Source: Capsaspora owczarzaki ATCC 30864 (Eukaryota > Opisthokonta > Filasterea). Taken from it: a stretch of DNA of 64,000 nucleotides. Shown here piece by piece: positions 1-13,900 of this stretch. Position numbers and translations under genes: made by a program. Positions within the stretch are counted from its first letter, which is position 1. Every line of letters starts with the position of its first letter. The stretch lies in assembly GCF_000151315.2 (NCBI RefSeq), contig NW_011887294.1, positions 1,694,460 to 1,758,459 on the forward strand, written 5' to 3'. Under the pieces are notes generated by a model, which saw nothing but the letters and a program-made list of their open reading frames with translations, searched no databases and was not told the DNA's origin.

Positions 1-792
1 GATGCCAAGAAGCTCAACCGCGAGATTTTCGAGACCATCTACCACGCCGCCCTCACGGCCTCGGTCGAGATGGCCAAGAAGAGCGGTCCCTACGAGACGT
101 ACGCCGGCTCTCCGGTCAGCCAGGGCATTCTGCAGCACGACATGTGGGGTGTCAAGGAGACGAGCGGCCTGTGGGACTGGGACGCGCTGCGCGCCCAAAT
201 TGCCCAGCATGGCATTCGCAACAGTCTGCTTGTTGCTCCCATGCCCACAGCCTCCACTGCTCAGATTCTCGGCAACAACGAGTCGATCGAGCCCTACACT
301 AGCAACATTTACACGCGCCGCGTGCTCTCTGGCGAGTTCCAGATTGTCAACCAGCACCTGCTGCACGATCTCATGGAGCTTGGTCTGTGGAACGACCGCA
401 TGAAGAACAAGATTATCTCTCAGGGCGGCTCGATTGCCGGCATTGAGGAAATCCCCGCCCACATTCGCGCCCTGTACAAGACTGTGTGGGAGCTGTCCCA
501 AAAGACGCTCATTGACATGGCTGCCGACCGTGGCGCCTACATTGACCAAAGCCAATCGTTCAACGTGCACATTGCCGAGCCCAACTTTGGCAAGCTCACT
601 TCGATGCACTTTTACGCATGGAAGCGCGGCCTCAAGACCGGCATGTACTACTTGCGTACTCGGCCTGCTGCTAACGCCATCCAGTTTACTGTCGATCAAA
701 AGGCCCTCGCCGCACCACAAAAAGTGGACGAGGAGGCAGCCATGGTCTGCTCTCTGCAGAACAAGGAGGCTTGCCTGATGTGCAGTGGTTAA
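1..792 (+). CDS. RRM1: Ribonucleoside-diphosphate reductase large subunit, C-terminal part
   Basis: Catalytic subunit of class I ribonucleotide reductase, which makes dNDPs from NDPs in the cytosol. The frame is open from base 1 (D-A-K-K-L...), so the gene begins upstream and only about 263 residues are present, in one exon. The sequence matches the end of the ten-stranded barrel and the C-terminal tail: [18 protein letters not shown], then [16 protein letters not shown], which includes the conserved Tyr pair of the radical transfer path, then AMVCSL and the terminal CLMCSG. The C-x2-C near the end is the redox shuttle pair that re-reduces the active site. Stop TAA at 790-792. Identity is very secure; only the 5' part is missing. 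Confidence 0.96.
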   Translation, partial: DAKKLNREIFETIYHAALTASVEMAKKSGPYETYAGSPVSQGILQHDMWGVKETSGLWDWDALRAQIAQHGIRNSLLVAPMPTASTAQILGNNESIEPYTSNIYTRRVLSGEFQIVNQHLLHDLMELGLWNDRMKNKIISQGGSIAGIEEIPAHIRALYKTVWELSQKTLIDMAADRGAYIDQSQSFNVHIAEPNFGKLTSMHFYAWKRGLKTGMYYLRTRPAANAIQFTVDQKALAAPQKVDEEAAMVCSLQNKEACLMCSG

Positions 793-1026
793 TTGTTTAT
801 GTGTGTGTGTGTTGTAGTTGGTGTGGTGCTGTTTTTTTCGTTGTGGTGTAGATGTTTAAAATGAATCGCTTTTTTTTTTCTCGCTTTTCTGAAGTGATTC
901 ATGAGAATTGCATTGCGGCTGTGTCAATTTTGATATCAAAGCCCATTGGACATTGACAAGGCTCCGTGAGGCATTCTCTCTATTTCAAATGCCAATGATG
1001 GCATCCAACATCACAGCGCAAGCGAA

Positions 1027-2656
1027 TCATCCGTTCGTGTTGCTCCTCCCTCTCACCAAGGCCCCCAAATCGCGAACTGAGCCTCTGGGTGGACGGAGCG
1101 GCTGGAGCAAACCCACACAATCGGCAAACGAAGGACGCGCAGAGGGATCCCATTCCCAGGTCGCCAACATTAGCGAGTAGAGCTGTGCAGGACAGGTGGG
1201 TGGTTGTGGCAAACGATCTCCGCGCTTCAGACCCACAAGGTACTGGTCCCGCTCGACATCCGCCCAAGGTGGCTGGCCCATTGTGAAGAGTTCCCCTAAT
1301 TTTCAAGTGCAAGCGTGAGCAACGAAACGTCGTGTTATTCACGAGTGCTTGTGGTTCATCACTCCGCCTTACAAAGCACAACACCATACGAAAATACGTC
1401 CGATTGGCTCGAGAATTTGCGGTAGTTGAGTGTTTCGGGTGCCATCCACTACGATGCACGAATCCGGTGAATACACAAGGACAAGAAACAACACAACCCA
1501 GACTCGACCATTCTCAATCAACCGACTTACGCGAACTGGCAGCTTTTGCTTTGACTGCAACTTGTAGTAGTCCTTGTCATTGAGCTCCCTGGATAGACCA
1601 AAGTCGGCAATCTTGGCCACCAGATGCGAGCCAACAAGGACATTGCGGGCGGCCAGATCACGATGAAGCACTCGTGCTTGCTCCAAATACCCCATGCCCG
1701 CAGCAATACCGGTGGCCACGTGAACATACTCTTCTGGCGACCAGGCAACATCGCACTTTGCCGACTGACGAAGCAGATTGCGCAAATCACCTGTACAGAG
1801 CATACAAGAATCGTAAGTGAGTGAGCGCCAACGAATTCCGCTACACCGCCTGGAGCTACGACTGTACATCAAGGACTTACCGTACGGTACATACTCTAGA
1901 ACGAGCATTTGCGGCTGACCTCGGCCAGCTGGAAGCACTGCGAGGACATTGACAATGTTGGTATGATTTAGCTTGCGCAAGAGCTCGGCTTCCAGCACAA
2001 AATCTTGCTCCGCTCGAGCATTGGCATCGAGTAGCAGAGTCTTGACGGCGACATCCACTGTCTGCGCGCCTGGTGCAAACAGATGACGATGCTGGGGAGC
2101 AATGAGGGCAATGGACACGTTCGCGGAAAACACTTGGCCAAAGTTGCCTCGTCCCAGCAGCTTGCGCGTGCCGGTGGCTATCTGCGACGACAACAGAGCA
2201 GCGGTTGACACCACTGCAATGCTGTACGCAGTTGAAGGGTCAACCGTTGTGGATGCAGGACCGCTGGTACTCTTGCTGGTTGCTTTGAGTGGTGTTGAGT
2301 AATCCGTGTTAGCGTTGCCTGAACCTGCTGGAACCGAGTGGGATGCCGAAGCAGGGCGGGACTTGTCTTGTTGAGTCTGACTGGCAACAACCTTGGCTGA
2401 ATCATTGGAGTTGTGCTTCTGACGGCCTGAAGCGACGCCTGGCGTGGTCATTTCAATGGTTGCAGGAGACTTGTCCATCCTGAGGTTGTTGCGGCTTCGC
2501 TTCCTTCGACGCACAATTAGAAGGACGGCCACGATCGCAATCAAAACGACGACGCCTGCTGCTGCGGCTCCAGCAGCTGCGGCGGCAGGGCTACTGCCAC
2601 CAGCGTTGTGAGCGCGAGAAGAAGAGCCTTCATCGCACGAATTGGTTTGCTGGTTG
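1027..2656 (-). CDS. Receptor tyrosine kinase, transmembrane and kinase part (5' end lost in assembly gap)
   Basis: Exons on the minus strand: 2656-1881, 1790-1531, 1448-1373, 1295-1027, each with GT-AG introns of 77-90 bases. After a short Ser-rich extracellular remnant comes one hydrophobic helix (GVVVLIAIVAVLLIV) with a basic stop-transfer RRRKRSR, then a Ser/Thr-rich juxtamembrane region and a complete kinase domain: glycine loop GRGNFGQVF, VAVK, hinge LEYVPYG, catalytic loop HRDLAARN, DFGLSRE, activation-loop KDYYK, then WMAPE across an intron. HRDLAARN plus WMAPE marks it as a tyrosine kinase, and all catalytic residues are present. The tail after the kinase is only about 25 residues. 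The ectodomain lies in or beyond the 100-N gap, so ligand and subfamily cannot be named. The 90-base intron 1791-1880 has no in-frame stop and could be misread as coding. Confidence 0.9.
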
Positions 2657-2756
2657 NNNNNNNNNNNNNNNNNNNNNNNNNNNNNNNNNNNNNNNNNNNN
2701 NNNNNNNNNNNNNNNNNNNNNNNNNNNNNNNNNNNNNNNNNNNNNNNNNNNNNNNN
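2657..2756. other. Assembly gap of 100 N
   Basis: Exactly 100 N, the usual placeholder for a contig join of unknown size. It cuts the 3' end of the oxidoreductase at 2757-3573 and the 5' end of the receptor kinase at 1027-2656. The true missing length is probably larger, because an oxidoreductase C-terminus, an intergenic region and a receptor ectodomain are all absent. Confidence 0.99.
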
Positions 2757-3573
2757 CAATACCAGCGTCGGGGGTGATGGTGCCGATGGTGCCCAGCGGG
2801 GCCAGGATGTCGACATACTCGGGGAACTTGGCGGCGGAGAGGTCGTGGCAGAGCAGAACGTAGTCGACTTGGCCATTCTCAAAGCCGCTGCTCGTCAGCT
2901 GCTCGCGCAGGGGCTTGTGGTGGTCAATCACAACGTCCGCGCCCAGCTTGCGGACATAGTCGCTGGTCTCGGGACGCGACGCAGTGGCAACAACGCGCAA
3001 GTGAAGCAGGCGCTTGGAGATTTGGATGGCCAGCGAGCCGACGCCACCCGCGCCTGCCAGAATGAGGATGGACTTTGGCTTGGCTTCGGGTGCAGCGCGT
3101 TCGGGAATGTTCATCTGCTCCTCGAGCGCCTCGAACGCCGTCAGGGTGACCAGCGGGAGCGACGCGGCCTCGTTCCAGGAGAGCGACTTTGGCTTAAACC
3201 CGACAATGCGCGCATCGACGGCCGTGAACTCGGCGTTGGTGCCCGAGCGTGAAATGTCGCCTGCAAAGTAGACCTCGTCGCCCACACTGAAACGCTTGGC
3301 ATGCGCGCTCGAGCCAGTGTGCACGACAACGCCGGCGCCGTCGTAGCCCAGAATGCGAGGGCCGCCAGTGACCGAGCCGCCCTTCTGGCCTTCGCGGACC
3401 TTGTAGTCGACGGGATTCATGGCGGCGGCCTTGATTTGGACAATAATGTCATTCTCGGAGCGGAGCGTCGGGCGCGGCACAGTGACCTGGGTGAGCAGCT
3501 CGGGGCCGCCGTACTCGGTTGCAAGGCCGAGCGCCTTCATGGTGCCGTTGGACGAGTACGATGAGGATGCCAT
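2757..3573 (-). CDS. Quinone oxidoreductase-like MDR protein, N-terminal part
   Basis: NADPH-dependent medium-chain dehydrogenase/reductase of the quinone oxidoreductase / zinc-alcohol-dehydrogenase-like family. The first 272 residues are seen. The GroES-like domain has AAAMNPVDYKVREG, GYDGAGVVV and GDEVYFAG; the Rossmann fold has ILILAGAGGVGSLAIQ (nucleotide loop) and VVATASRPE. No structural zinc cysteine cluster is visible, as expected for the quinone reductase branch. Start chosen at the ATG ending at 3573 (MASSSYSSNGTMKALG); an ATG 57 bases upstream is in frame, but the extra residues look like leader sequence. The 3' part, about 60-70 residues by family length, is lost in the N gap. Substrate unknown. 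Confidence 0.88.
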
Positions 3574-4551
3574 TTTGTTTTTTTCTGCGAGCAAAGGTTT
3601 GTGTGGTTTTAGTTCCAAATTGTGTGACAAAATCTAGAAGAAGAGTGATGTTTGAGTTTCGCTCGTTCGATCGGTTTATAAAGGAAGGAGTGCTGGTGTC
3701 CACCTTTCAAAAAAAAAAGGATTTGGATTTGGTCAGGATTTGTGAGTCAGCAGGTGTGTGTGTGTGTGTGCCAGGTGAGGGTTGGGGAAAGGAGTGCAAT
3801 GGGGAACATCAAGAGAATGGAGGAGGTGGGAGGGGGGTTGGAAGAATTGGAAGAGTTGGAGGGAGGAGGTGGGGACAGCGCGAAGGTGGTGATGGACACG
3901 GTGACCACCCCCTACCCCGATTGATGTCCACCAGCGGTGCGCCCGCTCTTGGCACTCTGCAAAAAGGAAGGAGTAATATACACCAAAAACCGCAAAGAAT
4001 TGGTCGCGGAACTTTTATCAAACGGAAGGAAAAGGGAAAGGCTCGGAATCGAAACCAAAATCATCAACACACACATGCCAAAATCTGGGGCTTGAGGCGG
4101 TTTGAGTCTCAGCCTACATCCTGGGCTGTGTGCAGCTAAACATCCAATGTAGCAAACATGAGTGATTCATTCTGCATTTGAGATTTTGCTTTGCAGGACT
4201 GCCCGACGGGCTTTGGCATGATTATTGATGCTCGACGGGCTTTGCATTCACCATCATCCGCTCCTTCAGCTTTCGCCCCTTGTCCTCACGTGCTCCACTC
4301 GTGTCGCGGTGCTGACGACATCGCCAAGAGAATTGTTTGTTTTTTCTTCCTCTCCGAGTCGTGTTTCACAAAGAGCCAAATTCACAAGAAAAAACGCCAA
4401 GAGAATTGTTTTTTCCATCCTCCGGTTTCGCAGCGTAAATCCCCATGAAATCTTGCCTTGCCGCTCCACCCGACAAGAAAATCAAAAAAGAAGTTCATCA
4501 AGCAACCAACCCATCTAAGCACGAACAGGCATCCCAGCCAGCCAGCCAGCC

Positions 4552-4582
<31 letters not shown>

Positions 4583-4901
4583 AGGACGAAAGGGGCGGAG
4601 CGTCGCAGTCCAAATTTGGGTTGTGACGTTGCAATCCGGTTTTTTCGCATTCGTTCTTTGTTGCAATGGATTGTCAATGTCCCCCAGTCTTCATTTTCTT
4701 GATCCTTGCTTATTGGACTTTTGATCCTTACTTACTGAACTTGTTCTCGTTTATCGCTTCTCCCTTTCATTGCGTTTGGTGATCTGCATTTGATTCAAGC
4801 CAAGTTAGCACAAAGAAGCAAAAAAGAACGCAGCGGTTTTTTGTTTTTTCATCTCAGCTTAGCGATCACTCTGCACGAATCGCCGTCTCGCCTTACACTT
4901 G
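3574..4901. promoter_or_regulatory. Divergent intergenic region, 1.3 kb, simple repeats
   Basis: Lies between the start of the oxidoreductase (-) and the start of the gene at 4902 (+), so it should hold both promoters. I see G-rich sequence around 3780-3900, a short GT run near 3757-3771, a tetranucleotide repeat at 4535-4582 and pyrimidine-rich tracts just before 4902. No convincing coding exon, RNA gene or named promoter motif was found. Confidence 0.4.
4535..4582. repeat. Tetranucleotide microsatellite (CCAG)n-(CAGA)n
   Basis: About four CCAG units pass directly into about eight CAGA units, an interrupted tetranucleotide tract in the intergenic region. Likely variable in length; no function seen. 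Confidence 0.9.
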
Positions 4902-6815
4902 ATGTACGCCGACTTTGACGCCGTGCTGATGCCCGTGCTCACAATGCCGCAGCAACAACAGCCAGGCCTCATTCACTCGCAGCAACAGCAGCTGGATCGT
5001 CATCGCTTCGCCTCTTCGTCTCCATTTTTGATCAACGCTCTGGGCAATGTTGCATTCTGCCCGGCCGACGTCGCCATGTTGAGCGAGGTGTCGCCTCTGG
5101 ATGCAACAATGTTCTCACAAGCGTTTGCCAAGCAGCACAGCGGCGGCAGCAGCGCTCTGAGCACCTCGTGTGACGCAATGCTGGCCTCGAAGGCGGGGGC
5201 GGGCGATCATTTCCACGTCACTGCCTTTGGCTTGTCGTCCACCACGACCACCGCCACCACCGCCACCGCCGCCGGCCCGACAACTGACGATGGCACTTCC
5301 ATGGCTCTGAGCGGCTATTTCAGCCCCCCTCTGAGCAGCACTGCCGGCCCGAACGCGCGCTTCGCCCCAGACGTCATTGATTTGTACAAATTTGGCGATG
5401 ACAGCGTCACCCAGCCCGCCCACGGCCAGTTGCCACGACTGGAATCCCTGTCGCCCGAAGCGCTCGACGAGCCGGTCTTTGTAAGCGAGCTGGCGGCAGC
5501 GGTTGCCGCGGCGACCCAGGACGCAGCGCTCAACCGAACGGCGGCAGCGAAGAACGCCCACGCTCAGCTTCTTCCTTGCACGAATGCCAACGAGCTCATG
5601 CACCTGCAGACAGTGACCGCAAGCATTCCAGACGCGGCTGTGGCTCAAGCGCTCTCGCTGCCGGGGCCCGATTACTTTGGTCCGCTGCGCATCAGCTCTG
5701 CCGACTTTGGTCTGCAGCCTGCTCTCGGCGCTGCCAGCACACATCGTGGTGTTGCCATCCAGCACGAACGGTCTTCGCTCGCCTTGTTTGACGACAATGC
5801 GCTAATCAACGCAGTTTACAACAACGAGCGCATCAACAATTGGCAACCGCAGCCCCGCCCGCATCAACCCGCCTCTGCTGCTTCGGCCGTTGATGTGCTG
5901 AGCTCGTCCGTCGGCATTGTGTCGCACACCACCGCTTCCATCTCCAAGGCTCAGCGCTACCAACGTTTGGACGCGAGCCACCACCACCACCAACACCAAC
6001 ACCAATCAGCCCTCCATCTCGATGCCATCCTCTTGCAAAGCGGCTTGATGCACGCTCAGCCAGGATCTGCTGCTCCAAGACGCCAGCGCCGCACCTCCTC
6101 GCACTCGGGCTCATCCTCCACCTACATGGATGAAATCAGCGAAACGGCGTCGCACGTCTCGTCCGGCGAGGACAGGCCCACCTTCCACGAGCTCAAGCTC
6201 AAGCCTGCCAACCCAAACAAGCAGCGTATCAAGGTGCAGGGCGCGATCGAGCCCAACGTCAAGGCAATCCTGGACGATGTGCCTGCCGCCATGGCGAGCG
6301 GTCGCGTGCCCGTGTGCGCTTGCTCGCTCGTCGATTCGCCCCTGCGTAGCAACGCCATGAGCTACCTCCACGGCGAAACCGCGCAGTCGATTGACAAGCA
6401 CCTGGAGAGCGGCCAGCCAGTCGTTGTGCTGGTGCAGCTGGATCGCGAAAAGCACCTGGTCGTGTCCAAGAAGAACCGTGGCATCATTTTTGCTCCTCAA
6501 GCCACCACCCAGGTGATGCGCCGGCTGAACTGCCTCGACTGCAAGCTTTCCAACAACGCCCGCTCAGAGTTTTCGGCCATCCTCGACGCCAAGGAGGTCA
6601 ATTCTCGCACCAATGAGCTGGAAACCACTGTACAGAACTTTGCCATCCGTTTTACCTACCTCGCGCGGGGCACGCCCTGTCGACGCGATGCCGCATGCGT
6701 GCGCGACTGCCATCGCTTTGAGCTCGTCCATTGCTTCATGACCTCGATGCCCGAGTCCGACACGATTGCCGTTGTGGTGCGATTGGGCCCCAACACCTAC
6801 GAGCATTCTGCATGA
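4902..6815 (+). CDS. Unrecognised Gln/Ser/Thr-rich protein, possible transcription regulator
   Basis: Single-exon frame of 637 residues from the ATG at 4902 to TGA at 6813. The first ~400 residues are low in complexity: Gln runs, a Thr/Ala run, a His/Gln stretch (HHHHQHQHQ) and Ser patches, as in activation domains. From about residue 420 the protein is ordered: a basic segment (LKPANPNKQRIKVQG), then a ~200-residue block with VPVCACSL, VVVLVQLDREKHLVV, RLNCLDCKL and FAIRFTYL, which alternates beta-strand-like segments with Cys pairs. That pattern would fit an Ig-fold DNA-binding domain of the broad p53/Rel type, but I could not match any named family, so this is only a guess. Codon use resembles its neighbours. 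Confidence 0.6.
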   Translation: MYADFDAVLMPVLTMPQQQQPGLIHSQQQQLDRHRFASSSPFLINALGNVAFCPADVAMLSEVSPLDATMFSQAFAKQHSGGSSALSTSCDAMLASKAGAGDHFHVTAFGLSSTTTTATTATAAGPTTDDGTSMALSGYFSPPLSSTAGPNARFAPDVIDLYKFGDDSVTQPAHGQLPRLESLSPEALDEPVFVSELAAAVAAATQDAALNRTAAAKNAHAQLLPCTNANELMHLQTVTASIPDAAVAQALSLPGPDYFGPLRISSADFGLQPALGAASTHRGVAIQHERSSLALFDDNALINAVYNNERINNWQPQPRPHQPASAASAVDVLSSSVGIVSHTTASISKAQRYQRLDASHHHHQHQHQSALHLDAILLQSGLMHAQPGSAAPRRQRRTSSHSGSSSTYMDEISETASHVSSGEDRPTFHELKLKPANPNKQRIKVQGAIEPNVKAILDDVPAAMASGRVPVCACSLVDSPLRSNAMSYLHGETAQSIDKHLESGQPVVVLVQLDREKHLVVSKKNRGIIFAPQATTQVMRRLNCLDCKLSNNARSEFSAILDAKEVNSRTNELETTVQNFAIRFTYLARGTPCRRDAACVRDCHRFELVHCFMTSMPESDTIAVVVRLGPNTYEHSA

Positions 6816-7039
6816 GACTGCTGATGAACTACAGTATGGTGTGGGATGACACTGCGAATTGATTGAAAATATTGTTATATTAAGTAAACCCTTTTTTTTT
6901 CTTTGCTTTGCATTTCCATTTTTGCTCTGTCTTGCTGAGAAATTCAGCTCATTGTTTTTTTTTTTTTTTCCTTTGTTTCTTCATCGTTTTCCGAGGAGTC
7001 CTCTTTCATAAGCACAGTCACTCTGCACTTTAAGCAAAC

Positions 7040-10498
<3,459 letters not shown>

Positions 10499-10974
10499 TC
10501 GACAGCGATTGTTTCTTCGATTTTAGCGATTTTTGGTGTCGTGTTCCGCTTGTTGGTGTCGTGTCGGTCTGTGAATGGAATGAATCCTTGAGCTTGGCAC
10601 TAAATTTTGCCCAGAGAATCTTGGTGGCTGACTCAGAACGGGTGCAAACGATCGGTAACTTTGATTGTTTGTCCCTTCTATTACGCAAACTTCCTGGCTT
10701 TATTCGATGTCAAAATAGCTACATAATGTGTTGCTATGACACTTTGTCGATGCTGCGAGAACACGCGATCCCTCTCCAGCGTCAAATCCAGCGAGATCTT
10801 GACCAGATTGTGTTTTGCAGTCAAGTTTTTTTTTCTGGTTTTTTCTGGTTTTTTTTTTTTTTCGTTTTCGTTTGTTTTTCTGTTGCCAGGCCGTGCGACG
10901 CCCCCTGCTCCCCGACCCTTCGCTGAGTCTGCTTCCTCCTCCCTGCCCTCGCCAGATTAGATCTTTAGTCAGCC
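10499..10974. other. Intergenic, MCM5 to RasGAP gene
   Basis: 476 bases between two plus-strand genes. It is T-rich, with long T runs near 10826-10860 that read as poly-pyrimidine leader sequence, followed by a C-rich stretch before the ATG at 10975. No coding exon or RNA gene seen. Confidence 0.5.
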
Positions 10975-13900
10975 ATGCGCGACTGGGACTCTGTGTGCAC
11001 GGGCTGCATCCGTCGCGGCGCCCTCAGCAAACAAGGCGGTAAAAAATCGATTTTTTTTTTTTTTTTTTGTATCGACAACTTGCTCCGACGCTCTCCTTTG
11101 GCCTTTGTGTCGACTGAAGCGTGCATCGTCGTGCTGCCCTCCCGCCCGACCGCTCCATCCCACCCATCATTTCCTTACCCACCCCACTCCCTGCTCGGCC
11201 CAAGCCCCCACCGACACACGCAGCGCGGTCGCGGCCAAACCCGACAAGCCCTGCCTTGGTGATTTTTTTTCTGGCTTTTTTTTTTTATGGTGTGAGCGTG
11301 TGTCTTCTTTTGTTGCGCATCCGTTGCCGCGCAGTGCGTAGGCCGATGGCTCGTGTCTGTGCACGTGCACCCTCGGTCTACAAGGCGTCCCGTTGGCCGC
11401 TTCCGCAACCCCGCTTCTTTTCCAACGAGACCCGAGTTTAGTTTTTGTATTTTTTTTATTTTTTTTTATTTTTGTTTTTTCCCATCTTGTTGTTCTTGTT
11501 GTGGATTTTTTTTTTTTTTTTTTTTTGTTCGCTCAGCCACTTTTTTTTGTTTTTCTGGTTTTGTCTTGTTTTTTTGTCGTTGTCTTGTTTTTTTTTTGTC
11601 TTGTAATTATTCATCTGTGTTTTGTTTTTCTTGTGCTTTTGCCAGGCTCAATCAAAACATGGAAGAAACGCCAGTTTGTGCTCAAGGGTGACAAGCTCAT
11701 GTACTACAAGCCGAACGCAAGGGTGACAAGCTCATGTACTACAAGCCGAACGCATACGACAAGCCGGCTGGCATCATCGATCTCTCGAGATGCAGCAAGG
11801 TCAGCTTGGTGGATCGCGAAGTGACCGAGCACGCGTTCAGCTTTGCCATCGTCACAGAGTCGCGCACATACTACCTCTTTGCGCAAGACGAGCCCGAGCT
11901 GCAGGCGTGGGTGAATGAGCTCACGGTCGCCGCGCGCAAGTCCTCCAAGATGTACTCGAGCGCCGATTTCACGCCTGCAGACGCAGGCGCTGGCAAGCCA
12001 AAGCATGCCTCGGCTCCAGTGCTTCCTCGTCTTGGGCTTCTCGGCAGCAACCAGAGCGGCGGCGGCGGCGGCGGCGGCGCATCGAAGGGCCCTCATACGA
12101 GCGTCGTGACTCGCTCGCAGCAAAGCCCCCAGCCCAACTCGCCACTTGGCACCAGCCCGCTCAGTAGTAATGGATTTGGCGGCGGCTCGGATGGCGGCAC
12201 GAGTCCGTTCTCTGCCTACCACGTTTACGAATCACCCAGCAGTCTACGCAAGCCAGCCGAAGGCCAATCCAATGGACAAGCGCCCGCCTCTATTCCGAGC
12301 AATGACAGTACGTACTCTGTGGTGGGCAGGGTTCAATCGCATTACTCGGCCATCCATGTCCTCCCGTCTGGGGACGAGTACCACACCCCGACTCCAGCAG
12401 CACTGTACTCTACGCCTCAACAACAACAACAGCAGCAACAACAACAGTCGAATCCGGCGAGTGATACGTCGATGCAGCCGGTGTTGAACATTCAGCAACT
12501 TTTGCAGCAGCAGCAGCAAAGCGCTCCGCACTCGCCGCAAGAACGCCCGCTGTCGCCGTCGAAAGGCCTATTTGGTGCGGTGGATACGCCAGCGTCTCCC
12601 TCGCTCAAAGCTGCACCGCTAGATGACGGCGACCATGCGGCAACGCTCTTCCGCGGAAACTCTGTGGCGTCCAAGATGATGACCACCTTTGGCAAGCTGA
12701 TTGCCGGTCAGTATCTTGTGCGCACCCTGCAGGATGTCATCATGGACATCATGTCTGGCAAGTTGCCAATGGAAGTCGATCCGTCCAAGCTCGGCATGTT
12801 AACCGATGAGGGCCCCGGTAGCCCCGAGGATTTTCGCTCGGGAGCGAGCTCACCCGTGTATGCCGAGTCGGAGTCGAGCGGCGGGGCGTCGGCCACTTGG
12901 GCTTCGCGCCTGACGCCTGTCCAAGTCGCCACTTTGGCAGAAAACTGCGCCAACTTGTCGGACGCGTGCGAAAAAATCCTGTTTGCCATTGTGAACTCGA
13001 TCAGCGATGCGCCGTCCGACTTGCGCTTGTTGTGCTTTGCGTTGAAGGAGGAAATTTCCGAAATCTACCCGCAGTTGGGCGTCAAGATGGTCGGATCCTT
13101 CCTCTTTTTGCGCCTCATCAATCCCGCGATCGCCATGCCGACTCAGTTTGGCGTGATTGATGCAGATGTCACCATCTCTCCTGCCACGCGGCGCGCGCTC
13201 TTGCTGTGCACCAAAATCCTCATCAACCTGGTCAACGGAGTCGAGTTCGGCCACAAGGAGCCCTTCATGATTCCGTTCAATCAGTTCATTTCTGCCAATG
13301 CTGTGCGGCTGGAGGAGTTTATCACGAGCTTTGCGACTGCACCGGCTTCGTTTGTGTCAGAGCGCGCTCCAACCAATGGCGTCGCAGGAGCAGCCTCCAA
13401 CGCGGGCGAGTCCTCCGAGCGCAATCCGCTTTCCGAACTGGAAATTGGGCTCAAGACGTTGTCCGACACGGTTGAGAAGCTCATCTATCAGTCCGAAGAC
13501 GAGGAGCCATCGGACGAAATGGACGCCATCAAGACTGCCCTCAACCTGTACGACGAGGGTGAGCGCTCTGCGCTGCTGACCATGCTCGTCGATGATTTGG
13601 ATATTGTCGCCGAACTGTTTATCGTGACGCCGCTGGCCAAGGTCGACCAGCTCGTGTCCTCGTTAGTGCACGTCTTCCATCACCAGCGTGAAGCGCAACG
13701 ATTGCTGCGGTACTCGATCTCGCGCGAGCTCAATCGCGACCCGCTCACCTTCGCCACAGAGGGAGCGACCACGTCCAACCTTGGATTTGGAGGCACAATC
13801 AAGCAAGGCTGGTTGCTCAAGGCCAATCCCAAGAAGGATGTCCCGCTTATGCGCAAGAAACGCTGGTTTGTGCTCAAAGAGCGCGGCCAGCTGTTGTACT

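Noticed and set aside
1369-3630. One long minus-strand frame joining an oxidoreductase to a tyrosine kinase
   Set aside because: The frame passes through 100 N and through a 90-base intron; two incomplete genes explain it better.
5115-5765. 216-residue frame antisense to the gene at 4902
   Set aside because: Shadow frame of GC-rich coding sequence; Arg/Gly-rich with no family marks.
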